Of a stretch of DNA of 64,000 nt, positions 26,855-34,926 are shown in pieces. The notes under the pieces are model-generated. The model was given only the letters and a program-made list of their open reading frames with translations. It was not told the DNA's origin and searched no databases. The stretch is from positions 597,543-661,542 of the forward strand of contig NZ_LMPP01000001.1 of assembly GCF_001423885.1 (NCBI RefSeq), read 5' to 3'. How positions within the stretch are numbered: position 1 is the first letter of the stretch; the number at the start of each line of letters is the position of its first letter. A program made the position numbers and the translations under genes. This DNA comes from Rathayibacter sp. Leaf185. Lineage in GTDB: Bacteria > Actinomycetota > Actinomycetes > Actinomycetales > Microbacteriaceae.

Positions 26855-27384
26855 TCCTCCTCCGCGAGAGCCGCTTGAAGAGCGCGGATGGTCGACCCGA
26901 GCGCGCCCGACGCCAGCAGACCGGAACCGAGAGGGCCGGACGGGTCCTCTGCGAGAAGTGGCAGCCGTCGCAGCGCCGCCCTCACCGGCGGGCTCAGGTG
27001 CTCGACCTGCCACCTGATCTCGGCCTCGCCACCCCGCTGAGGGGACGCCAGCTCGGCCGCCTTCACCGCGTAGGCGGCGGCGCCGAGCGCGTGCGCTCCC
27101 ATGTGCGCGACTCCGGACGCCTGCCCCGCGGACCACGCCGCGGCCTTTCCCACCGGGGACGTCGCCGACTGCGCCGCCCGCCCCGCGACGAACCGCCGCC
27201 GGATCTCCCCCGCCGCCTCCAGCTCGCCCCGCGAGAACGCCCGCGCGCGAGCGATCCCGTCGCGCGGGCGCTCGTCCTCCGGAGCCTCGGCCTCGAACAG
27301 AGGCAGCACCCGTTCCGCGCAGTCGGCGGCCCACCCTGCGACGAGACGACGATCTTCTTCGGACAGCGACTGCGGAGACGGCAT
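26851..27384 (-). CDS. Putative immunity-type protein (Imm-5-like)
   Basis: A 177-residue, alanine-rich, all-helical protein. The opening (LSEEDRRLVAGWAADCAERV, then PRDGIARARAF) and the ending with paired helices match the Imm-5-like family often annotated as putative immunity protein. No toxin gene is seen next to it. The neighbours are GNAT (overlapping, downstream) and hemerythrin (upstream, 34 bp gap), so the assigned name says little about its role here. Confidence 0.7.
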   Translation of the reverse strand: MPSPQSLSEEDRRLVAGWAADCAERVLPLFEAEAPEDERPRDGIARARAFSRGELEAAGEIRRRFVAGRAAQSATSPVGKAAAWSAGQASGVAHMGAHALGAAAYAVKAAELASPQRGGEAEIRWQVEHLSPPVRAALRRLPLLAEDPSGPLGSGLLASGALGSTIRALQAALAEEE

Positions 27385-27418
27385 GCCAGCACTCTCGCAG
27401 ACGGCTCGCGGCTCCTGG

Positions 27419-27889
27419 TCACAGCGGTCCGAGCACGTCGTGTACCGCGGCATCCAGCTGCAGACCCTCGAGGACGGTGAGCAGCTGCCGCTCCTCATAG
27501 CGGAAGTGGTTCTCCATGATCGCGGCCACACCCTCCAGGTGCCGGTCGAGCTCGTCCGGTGGAGCGGCTCCGTCGAGGGCGTCGCGGAGACCGCCGAGGA
27601 GGTGCCCGATCATCGAGTGATCGCGCTCGAGGGCCCGCAGCACGGGTGCGAGGTGCGGATGCGCCTCCTCGATCGCGGGGAACAGGGCGCGGTCCTCGCC
27701 GCGATGGTGTCCGTCGAGTGCCGCGCAGAAGCCGTGGCAGAAGAGCAGCAGGTCGCGGCCGGCCTGCTCGCTCGGGCCCCCGTCGTGAGCAGCCTCCCGG
27801 GCGATCGCCAGGGCATCGCGGAGGCGCTGGTGCACGGTGCGCAGTTCGGTGCTCCAGGCGAGCAGCCGGGTCGTGTCGCGCTCAGTCAC
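27419..27889 (-). CDS. Hemerythrin HHE domain protein
   Basis: A 156-residue four-helix bundle with the di-iron ligand pattern HQRLRD, HHRGED, RDHSMIG and HFRYEE, as in bacterial hemerythrin-like proteins that bind oxygen or nitric oxide or sense iron. The GTG start at 27889 is chosen because the domain begins there. The upstream frame is not conserved-looking and no clear ribosome site is present. Same strand as the immunity-like and GNAT genes. Confidence 0.88.
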   Translation of the reverse strand: MTERDTTRLLAWSTELRTVHQRLRDALAIAREAAHDGGPSEQAGRDLLLFCHGFCAALDGHHRGEDRALFPAIEEAHPHLAPVLRALERDHSMIGHLLGGLRDALDGAAPPDELDRHLEGVAAIMENHFRYEERQLLTVLEGLQLDAAVHDVLGPL

Positions 27890-28062
27890 GCGACGACGAA
27901 GGGAGTGATGCGAGCATCCACGGTCCTTCGGTTCGGCGCCTCCATGCCTGACACGGACTGCCACCGGCACGCGACGCTGACGCCAGGATAACCAGTGCGG
28001 ATTCGCCGCACCGCTCGACGGCTCCGAGACCTAGGGTGAACGGAAACGAGGGAGGGGCGGCT

Positions 28063-28479
28063 GTGCACTCTCGAACAGGCGCGTACATGATCGGTCCGAT
28101 CACCGCGGCGATCGTGCTCCCCCTTCTCGTCGGTTGCGCCGAGCAGAACTCGACCACCTACTCCGACTACGACAAGGTGCAGGAGGAGCGGGACGTGCTC
28201 CCCTTCCTCGGACGGGTCGCCGAGAACCTCGATCCCGAGTCGGTCGACTTCGCCGGCTCGGTCGACGGCCTCGACTTCTACCGCGCCGACGGTCGGGACA
28301 CGGCCGGACGATGCATCATCGTCCACTCCGACGACGGGCTGGTGAGCGGCTGCGGAGACACGGTCTCGAAGCAGAACGAGTGGACCGTGCGGATCCACCC
28401 GGACGATGCGGCTCCCGAGGACGCCACCGGCGACGGCTGGACGCAGCTCGGCGAGAACCTGTCGGTGCACGTGGGCTGA
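28063..28479 (+). CDS. Small lipoprotein of unknown function
   Basis: A 138-residue exported lipoprotein: hydrophobic signal (MIGPITAAIVLPLLVGC) with lipobox LVGC and Cys25, then an acidic globular part with two cysteines (RCIIVHSDD and SGCGDT) that could pair. GTG 28063 has a GGGAGGGG ribosome site. A TAGGGT box about 30 bp upstream is a plausible -10. No family recognised. Confidence 0.8.
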   Translation: MHSRTGAYMIGPITAAIVLPLLVGCAEQNSTTYSDYDKVQEERDVLPFLGRVAENLDPESVDFAGSVDGLDFYRADGRDTAGRCIIVHSDDGLVSGCGDTVSKQNEWTVRIHPDDAAPEDATGDGWTQLGENLSVHVG

Positions 28480-28513
28480 CGCTCCACCCCGTCCATCACT
28501 CGACGCCGCGGTC

Positions 28514-29678
28514 TCAGCGCGGCCGGAGTGAGCCTCGGCCCTGAAGCCGGGGCGATGCCGCCCGCAGCTGTTCCGAGGCGCGCAGCCCGAGCGTCTCGAG
28601 CGCGGCCGCCGCATCGCTGACGCGTTCCGCCGCGTCGTCGACGTGCCCGTGCTCGGCGGTGACGGCTGCGGTGAGGGTGTCGCCGTGCAGGTGCGGGTGG
28701 TGCCAGATGGTCGCGGCGATGCCGTCGAGCACGTGCACGGTGCCGGTGGCGAGGGTGATGACCCGCTGTCCGTCCGTGACCGCGTTCCGACCGGGCACGT
28801 CACGCCAGTGGGGGTCGGGTGCGGGCGGCGCCGCGAGCAGCTCGGCGGTGATCGTGACGAGCTGCTCCGCGTCGCGGTACCGGACCCGATGCACGCCGCC
28901 GACGCCGGCTGAGAGGCGGGCGAGGATCGGGATGCCGTTCTCGAGCGCGGGCAGGGCGCTGGTCTCGGGGACCAGCAGCGGGATCGCGTCGGCCAGGTCG
29001 AGGAGTTCGAGCTGCGCCGGCCCGATCAGGTACGGGTCGCGATCCAGGATCACGAGAGCGGCGAGCCGAGGGTCCGCGGGCGCCGGCAGCAGGCCGAGCT
29101 CGTCGGGCGAGAAGGGCCGCTTGGGCATGCCCTCCGCGGTCCGGATCAGGAGCGGCTTCTCGTAGGGGGGGGTCCGCGGGCGCCGGCAGCAGGCCGAGCT
29201 CGTCGGGCGAGAAGGGCCGCTTGGGCATGCCCTCCGCGGTCCGGATCAGGAGCGGCTTCTCGTAGGGGAGGATCCGCCCGTCCGGGGTGATGCCGGTCGT
29301 CTCGTCGGTGACGTACCCGTAGGAGCGACCCAGGGTCGCAGCGGCCGTCGTCTTCCCGCGACCGGAGGGCCCGACGAACACGACGGTCGCGCCCGACGGG
29401 TCGGCGAGGGCGCAGGCGTGCAGCATCAGGAGCGAGCCCTGCGCGGCCTCGATCGCCCGCAGCGTCACCTCCGAGATCGCCGCCGACGCGCGGTGCTCGA
29501 AGGGTGTGTCGGTGCGACGCATCGGGAACGACGACTCCGGGGCTGTCGCGCCGGAGTTCGTCGTCGCGCGCGCCCACAGTCGTCGGATCTCGACGATCTC
29601 GTGCAGATCGAGTGCGGCCGGATCGATCCCGACGCGCTGACCCAGCGCGCCGATCGTCAGCACTTCCCCCGGCATCAC
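28514..29678 (-). pseudogene. HPrK-like ATPase fused to a PqqD-like domain, split by a tandem duplication
   Basis: Two fragments of one gene. The N-terminal part (from GTG 29678 or ATG 29675) shows a P-loop of the HPr-kinase-like type (VFVGPSGRGKTT, then GYVTDETTGI) and is in frame through 29171. The C-terminal part (frame of 29128 to 28514) continues with LVILDRDPYLIG and ends in a PqqD-like domain (TDGQRVITLATGTVHVLDG). The 100-bp tandem duplication 29071-29270 separates them. Removing one copy restores a single open frame of about 354 residues. As written the protein would be truncated, with a scrambled tail. HPrK-like and PqqD-like domains occur in RiPP and lasso-peptide pathways, but no precursor or cyclase is seen here. 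The gene is followed by an exported protein gene on the same strand. Confidence 0.82.
29071..29270. repeat. 100-bp direct tandem duplication
   Basis: Copy one 29071-29170 and copy two 29171-29270 begin with ggtccgcgggcgccgg and end cgtagggg. One mismatch is visible near the end. The junction has a run of eight G (29165-29172). The length is not a multiple of three, so it shifts the reading frame of the HPrK-PqqD gene. Short similarity between the flanks (gagggtccgc and gaggatccgc) could have primed slippage. Confidence 0.93.
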
Positions 29679-29710
29679 TGTGCGGTCGACGGTGGTGATG
29701 GCGGCGCAGC

Positions 29711-30277
29711 TCAGGTGGTGAAGGTCTTCGGCGGGAAACTCGTCGGTGCGGGGTTCTGGTTGAAGTAGACGAACGGGGCGAGGGCGGGGACGAGTTCGAC
29801 GATGCCGTCGGGGTTCCGCCCCACGGAGACGTCGATCACGAGCTGTCCACCCGGCACGATCACCCCGGACTCCTCGATGCTGTAGAGGATGCAGGGGATC
29901 CCGGCCGAACGGTTCAACCGACCGGTGTAGGTCGCCTCATTCGTCTGGATGTACCCGCTGAGCCCCATGATGACGAGGGCACCCTGATGGCCGTCTTGCG
30001 CGCGGTTGCTGCTGAACATCGTCATCGAGTTGAAGTCGTAGTTGCTCGTGCCCGTGTTGACCACCGTGAAGGTGGTGTCGAACATCTGGCGCGCCGTCGA
30101 GACGGCACCCCAGAACCCGGTGAGACCTTCGAACGCGGGCGGCGGTGTCGTGCTCGCCTGCGCGGCCGGTGCGCCGACGGCGGCGATCACGAGCGGCACG
30201 GACCAGCCCGCGGCCTCCGCGATGCGACGTCGCGAGGGACCGGTCGACTCCGTGGGGGTCTCTTCGAGGTCGGTCAT
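29711..30277 (-). CDS. Exported protein of unknown function
   Basis: A 188-residue protein. The N-terminus has the arginine cluster PSRRRIAEAAGW, a hydrophobic stretch (VPLVIAAVGAPAAQA) and a cleavage-like AQA, so it is exported, perhaps by Tat. The mature part is beta-rich (TTFTVVNTGTSNYDF, GQLVIDVSVGRNPDG), like a single immunoglobulin-type domain. ATG 30277 has GGAG nine bases upstream. Upstream in-frame sequence looks non-coding. Immediately upstream of, and cotranscribed with, the broken HPrK-PqqD gene. The 288-bp gap to the HIT gene should hold the promoter. Confidence 0.75.
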   Translation of the reverse strand: MTDLEETPTESTGPSRRRIAEAAGWSVPLVIAAVGAPAAQASTTPPPAFEGLTGFWGAVSTARQMFDTTFTVVNTGTSNYDFNSMTMFSSNRAQDGHQGALVIMGLSGYIQTNEATYTGRLNRSAGIPCILYSIEESGVIVPGGQLVIDVSVGRNPDGIVELVPALAPFVYFNQNPAPTSFPPKTFTT

Positions 30278-30565
30278 GGGTGCGCTCCAGGGTGTTCGGT
30301 CCGGCGAGGGATCGGGAGGTTCGACGTCGACCGGAGGACGAGGCAGGTCGGCGTTCGCGCCGCACGGCATCGGCACGACCCGGCCGAGAAGCACACGGGA
30401 CGCGGCAGTCGACGCGCTCAGTGTGACGCATCCCCCGTCGAGCACCGGCAGATCCGGGTACCCCCCGTTAAGCGCGGGCACCGCAGGGCCGAGATCGAGG
30501 ACGGCCTGCGCGAGGTGCGGATGACCCGCCGTCCGACGGCGCAGGCGGTCGACCCGCTCGGTGAC

Positions 30566-31000
30566 CTACTGGGCGGCGACTCGACGACGGAGCGCGTCCG
30601 TCAACTGAGCGACACCCTGAACGGCGCCCGCCGGCGACGAGTTCCACGGCGGCACGAGCGCATCGCTCGCGAAGCGCGGGATCACGTGCACGTGCAGATG
30701 AAGCACGTCCTGTCCCGCAGCGGTCCCGTTGCTCTGCACGATCGTCAGCCCGTCCGGCCGCATCTCCTCGTTCAGCAGCGCGGCAACAGCGTGCGCTCCC
30801 CGCGCGACGGCCGCGAAGTCGTCGCTGGTGATGCTCAGGACGTCGGCGGCGTGACGCCGCGGTACGACGAGGGCGTGGCCTTCGGCGGCGGGGGCGATGT
30901 CGAGGAAGGCGACGACGTGCTCGTCCTCGTAGAAGGTCTGCCCGTGCGGATCGGCCTCGGCGATCACGCAGAAGATGCAGTGCTCGTTCGCGTCGGCCAT
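30566..31000 (-). CDS. HIT family nucleotide hydrolase/transferase
   Basis: A 144-residue histidine-triad protein: CIFCVIAEADPHGQTFYEDE at the front and the triad HLHVHVIP near residue 105. It acts on nucleoside phosphoramidates or dinucleotides in the cytoplasm. The GAGGGGGAG ribosome site before ATG 31000 fixes the start. Divergent from the methyltransferase gene. A conserved housekeeping protein with no visible link to the neighbours. Confidence 0.93.
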   Translation of the reverse strand: MADANEHCIFCVIAEADPHGQTFYEDEHVVAFLDIAPAAEGHALVVPRRHAADVLSITSDDFAAVARGAHAVAALLNEEMRPDGLTIVQSNGTAAGQDVLHLHVHVIPRFASDALVPPWNSSPAGAVQGVAQLTDALRRRVAAQ

Positions 31001-31165
31001 CGGCTCCCCCCTCGCTCTGCGACTATTCTCGAGGTCCCGTGGTGGCCGCGCCCAGCGCTCGATCGGAGTGATGTCCGGCGGTCGGGCTCGGGTGACATCG
31101 CGCTTGACGGCCCGCGCCGCGCCTGGGAGTCTGGCGGGCTTCATCCCCCGACTCAGGAGCCGATG

Positions 31166-32038
31166 ATGACCGACGAATACGTGGAAGCGAACCGCGTGAA
31201 CTGGGACGCGCGCGTCTCCGACCACCTGATCGCCTACGGCGCTGACGCGTTCGCCGACGACCCGGACGCCAACCGGGTCCTCGGCGACCTGGCGCTCATG
31301 GCACCCCACCTGCCCGGCGGCTCGGTCGAGGGTCTGGATCTCGTGCACCTGCAGTGCCACATCGGCACGGACTCGCTGAGCTGGGCGCGGCTCGGCGCGC
31401 GCGTGACGGGAACCGACTTCTCCGCCGAGGCGGTCAGCGCCGCCCGCGGGCTCGCCGCTCGCGCGGGGCTCGAGGCGGAGTTCGTGCAGACCCTCAACGA
31501 CGACGCGCCGGCCGTGCTCGGGCGCGAGTTCGACGTGGCCTTCACCAGCGTCGGCGTCCTGATCTGGCTCGCGGACCTCGACGCCTGGGCGCGCACGATC
31601 CACACGCTCCTGCGCCCGGGCGGGCTCTTCTTCCTCCGCGAGGGGCACCCGATGATGAGCGCCCTCGCCTACGAGCGCGACGACGACCTCCTCGTGGTCA
31701 CCGAGCCGTACTTCCCCACCGGCGAACCGCAGCGCTTCGATGACGGAACGACCTACGCCAGCGACACCCTCATCGAGGAGCACGTCACCACCTACCAGTG
31801 GCCGCACTCCCTCTCCGAGATCCTCGGGTCGCTGCTGCGCGCCGGGCTGACGATCGTCTCCTTCGACGAGCACACGACCATCCCGTGGAAGGCGCTGCCC
31901 ACGCTCGTCCCGACAGCCGAGGGTTTCGTCCTGCCCGACGGTCGCGAGCGTCTGCCGCTCATGTTCTCGGTCGCTGCGCGCAAATCGTCCGTGACGGACG
32001 TCGGCGGCTCGGAGGAGGACGAGGGTACGGCGACGTGA
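31166..32038 (+). CDS. Class I SAM-dependent methyltransferase
   Basis: A 290-residue Rossmann methyltransferase with glycine motif I (LVHLQCHIGTDSLSWARLG), acidic motif II (VTGTDFS) and a post-motif III LRPGGLFFLREGHP. The second of two adjacent ATGs (31166) is preferred because the AGGAG at 31155-31159 is six bases from it and only three from the first. Substrate unknown. Its stop overlaps the GTG of the small membrane protein gene. Confidence 0.88.
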   Translation: MTDEYVEANRVNWDARVSDHLIAYGADAFADDPDANRVLGDLALMAPHLPGGSVEGLDLVHLQCHIGTDSLSWARLGARVTGTDFSAEAVSAARGLAARAGLEAEFVQTLNDDAPAVLGREFDVAFTSVGVLIWLADLDAWARTIHTLLRPGGLFFLREGHPMMSALAYERDDDLLVVTEPYFPTGEPQRFDDGTTYASDTLIEEHVTTYQWPHSLSEILGSLLRAGLTIVSFDEHTTIPWKALPTLVPTAEGFVLPDGRERLPLMFSVAARKSSVTDVGGSEEDEGTAT

Positions 32039-32367
32039 GTGCCGGACAGCCTGCGCGGAAGGGTGCCGCCGCTCCCCTCGTGCTCGGACTGCTCCTCGTC
32101 GTCGTCGCGGTCGTGCTGAGCACCGTCTCCGGGATCTTCGCGTGGGATCCGGAGGAGACGTGCCTGGTGCGCGGGAGCTACCCCAGCACGGAGAAGTTCC
32201 TGGGCACGGCGATGTGCGCCGACGGCACGTCGGTTCAGCCGATGGGGATGACCGTGTCAGCAGCCTTGTCACTGGTCGGGGCAGGCATCTGCTTCACGGT
32301 CGCGATCGTTCGGCGTGCGTGGCAGGCCGGGCGCCCGGCGGCGCGACCCCGTCACCACCTCCGATAG
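32035..32367 (+). CDS. Small two-TM membrane protein
   Basis: A 110-residue protein with two hydrophobic spans (LVLGLLLVVVAVVLSTVSG and ALSLVGAGICFTVAI) flanking an outside loop with two cysteines (ETCLV, AMCADG). The GTG start overlaps the methyltransferase stop (GTGA). The 3' end overlaps the convergent glycosyltransferase gene by 16 bp. No known family. Confidence 0.65.
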   Translation: MSAGQPARKGAAAPLVLGLLLVVVAVVLSTVSGIFAWDPEETCLVRGSYPSTEKFLGTAMCADGTSVQPMGMTVSAALSLVGAGICFTVAIVRRAWQAGRPAARPRHHLR

Positions 32368-34046
32368 ACGCGGTACGGCCCGTCGGAGTGGACGAGGGCG
32401 AACCCCTCGAGCCGCTCCGGGTGCCGCGAGAGCGTCCTCGCGATCGTGTCGACCTCGTTGTCCTCGTTCAGGAAGATCCACTCGACCGAGTTCTCCGGGT
32501 CCTCCTGCGCGAGGACGAACGCGTCGCCCGCCGCGTAGTCGACGAGCTCGACGAGCGGCAGCCCGAGGTCGAGGACGAAGGGGTTCTGGCTCTCGTCGAC
32601 CAGGATCCCGCCTCCGTCGTACTCGCCGCCGAGCCAGGTGAACGAGCGGCGGAGGTCGGCGAAGGCCGCGCGCTGGTCGGCGGCCTCGGCGAGCACCGCG
32701 ACCCGGTCGGGCGCCTGGAGCATCCACAGCGACTGACCGCCGAGCGCGATGAGCACCGTCACGCCGACGGCCGCGCGGAACGTCCTCGGGGTGGGGCGAG
32801 CTCGGCCGCGCGCCTCCACGACCGCCTGCACGAGGTATCCGATCAGCACGGAGGTGAAGAGGCCGGCGACCAGCGCGTAGCGCGTGTTCCACCAGCCCGT
32901 GGGCAGAGTGTGGTCGCTGTAGATCACGGACTGGCCCGCCGCGAGGCTGACGAGGGAGAACAGCGCCGGCACCGAGGTGAGGCCCAGAAGGAGGAAGCGG
33001 TCCGAGAGCCCGTCGCGGACGGCGAGGAGCACCGCACCGCCGGTGGCCAGGACGGCGGTCGCCGGGCCGAACGCCTGGACGATGCTCCAGCCGTAGACGT
33101 AGACCGAGATACCCGGGTTCCCCGCGGTGGTGACGAGCCCCGCCTCCGTGATGCCGCGCTGCAGCTCTGCGGCCGAGAACTGGCCGTTCGCGAACTCGAG
33201 CGGGTTGCCGTAGGTCGCGGCGTTGTAGGCGAGCCACCAGGCGATCGCCACCGCCGAGGGCAGCGCCAGGCCGATCGCCGAGGACACCGCGGAGGCGACC
33301 CGGCGGTCGCGGCGGAACGACACGACGAGGACGAACAGCACTCCGCCCGCGAGCAGCGCCCAGCCCTCGTAGCGCGACATGACCGCGATCGCGAGCGGGA
33401 TGCCGCAGAAGACCGCCGTCTCGCCGAACGAGTGCCGGCGCCGGGCGGTGACCCAGCGGGCGAGCCCGGCGATGCATCCGAGCAGGCCCGCGATCAGCAC
33501 CGGCTCGGTGAGCGGAGTGGTGAACACGTAGAGCACGGCGGGGCTGCTGACGAAGGCCGCCACGGTCGCGAGGCGCGCGGTGCGACCCCCTCGCATCCGC
33601 GCGGCGATGCGGTACAGAGCGGAGGCGGAGGCGGCCAGGCAGACGGTCCCGACGATCGCGGCCCCGGCTCCGCTGACCCACCAGCCGAAGTCGATCACGA
33701 ACGGGGCGAGGATCAGGTGGGGCACCGGCAGCCAGACCGTGCCCAGCTGCTGGAACCCGGGTGTCGCGCTGTCGAACAGCCGCCGGGCGATGCTCAGGTG
33801 CAGCTGCTCGTCCCGGTAGGTGATCCCCGCCCCCGACGAGACCGAGACGACCGAGGCGAGGGCCCCGATCACGAGGACGACGACGAACACCGTGACGCTG
33901 CCGGGGACCCGTCGCCCGGTGGGCACCGCGCCGAGGTCCGACCACCGTGCGTGCGCCCAGGCGGCGGGTGAGCGCAGAAGGGCGATGAGCGGTGGGACGC
34001 GGGGATCGCGCGCGGGCGACGGGTCCAGGGCGGTGGCGGTCTCCAT
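32352..34046 (-). CDS. Polytopic membrane glycosyltransferase-like protein
   Basis: A 564-residue integral membrane protein with about 11-12 predicted spans. An acidic pair after the first span (ITYRDEQLHLSIARRL) resembles the catalytic DE loop of GT-C (ArnT/PMT-like, GT39 or GT83) enzymes that use polyprenyl-phosphate sugars. The C-terminal about 120 residues are soluble and extracellular. It may glycosylate a surface polymer or protein. Acceptor and donor are unknown. Solitary gene, divergent from the DUF6328 gene with a 293-bp gap that shows no other gene. Confidence 0.72.
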   Translation of the reverse strand: METATALDPSPARDPRVPPLIALLRSPAAWAHARWSDLGAVPTGRRVPGSVTVFVVVLVIGALASVVSVSSGAGITYRDEQLHLSIARRLFDSATPGFQQLGTVWLPVPHLILAPFVIDFGWWVSGAGAAIVGTVCLAASASALYRIAARMRGGRTARLATVAAFVSSPAVLYVFTTPLTEPVLIAGLLGCIAGLARWVTARRRHSFGETAVFCGIPLAIAVMSRYEGWALLAGGVLFVLVVSFRRDRRVASAVSSAIGLALPSAVAIAWWLAYNAATYGNPLEFANGQFSAAELQRGITEAGLVTTAGNPGISVYVYGWSIVQAFGPATAVLATGGAVLLAVRDGLSDRFLLLGLTSVPALFSLVSLAAGQSVIYSDHTLPTGWWNTRYALVAGLFTSVLIGYLVQAVVEARGRARPTPRTFRAAVGVTVLIALGGQSLWMLQAPDRVAVLAEAADQRAAFADLRRSFTWLGGEYDGGGILVDESQNPFVLDLGLPLVELVDYAAGDAFVLAQEDPENSVEWIFLNEDNEVDTIARTLSRHPERLEGFALVHSDGPYRVYRRW

Positions 34047-34339
34047 CGGAGTCTTCCGTGTCGATGGAGCAGGTCGGGAGGCGCCGGTCAGTCTGTCCGG
34101 GTGTCGCGAGAAAGTCTCACACCCGATGGGGGGTCACGACGAGGGTTCCGCGACGCCCGGCCCGGTCAGGGGCGCAACGAGGCGCCCTCGAGCCGGCGGC
34201 ACCATTCCGAAGACCAGTAGGTTCTGCTCAGTACGACGCCTCCGGCTCGCGGTTCGACGGACGAGCCTCCACGATCCGCAGAACCGGCGAGCGCCCTCCG
34301 GATGCCGCACGAGCGGATCGCGCAGGCGAGAATGTGGTG

Positions 34340-34843
34340 ATGTCCGCTGACGCCGCGCCCCTCGATCCCGCCTCCGATGCTCAGGGCGACGGGCGGGACG
34401 AGACCGAGACGGAGCGACTGGACCGGAACTGGAACGAGATCCTCCAGGAGCTGCGGGTCATCCAGACCGGGACGCAGATCCTGACGGGATTCCTGCTCGC
34501 GATCGCCTTCCAGCAGCGCTTCACCGATCTCGACGCGTTCCAGATCGACGTCTACCTCGTGCTGGTCACCGTCTCGGTGCTCGCCACTCTGCTCGGGCTC
34601 GCACCCGTCAGCCTGCACCGCGAGCTGTTCCGCCGCGGCGCCAAGAAGTCCCTCGTGCACGCGGCGAACATCCTCCTGCGTCTCACCCTGAGCGCGGTGG
34701 CTCTCGTCCTGGTGGGCACGGTCCTCCTCGTCTTCGACGTCGTGACCACGCGCCCCCTCGCGATCACGATGGCCGTGGTCACGGCCGCGGCGATCGTCGG
34801 GATCTGGTCGGTCCTGCCCTGGCGGATCCGGCTCCACTCCTGA
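34340..34843 (+). CDS. DUF6328 membrane protein
   Basis: A 167-residue protein with a hydrophilic N-terminus and four predicted spans. The signature DRNWNEILQELRVIQTGTQI followed by FLLAIAFQQRF is typical of DUF6328 proteins of actinobacteria, function unknown. ATG 34340 directly follows an in-frame GTG. No strong ribosome site. Transcription ends at the strong hairpin 34884-34917. Confidence 0.88.
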   Translation: MSADAAPLDPASDAQGDGRDETETERLDRNWNEILQELRVIQTGTQILTGFLLAIAFQQRFTDLDAFQIDVYLVLVTVSVLATLLGLAPVSLHRELFRRGAKKSLVHAANILLRLTLSAVALVLVGTVLLVFDVVTTRPLAITMAVVTAAAIVGIWSVLPWRIRLHS

Positions 34844-34883
34844 ATCGGCGTCTCGTCCGGACGCACCGGAGCCGACGGACGCA

Positions 34884-34917
34884 GAAGGGCCGCCGCCCCG
34901 GAGGACGGCGGCCCTTC
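34884..34917. terminator. Strong bidirectional hairpin terminator
   Basis: GAAGGGCCGCCG at 34884-34895 pairs perfectly with CGGCGGCCCTTC at 34906-34917 over a 10-base loop. It sits between the convergent DUF6328 gene and the binding-protein gene that ends at 34927. The arm ends in A/T-containing sequence on both strands, so it can serve both genes. Confidence 0.88.
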
Positions 34918-34926
34918 TCGTGCCCG

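Noticed and set aside
26851-27384. Toxin-immunity module around the immunity-like gene
   Set aside because: No toxin-like or secreted polymorphic gene is adjacent. The neighbours are GNAT and hemerythrin.
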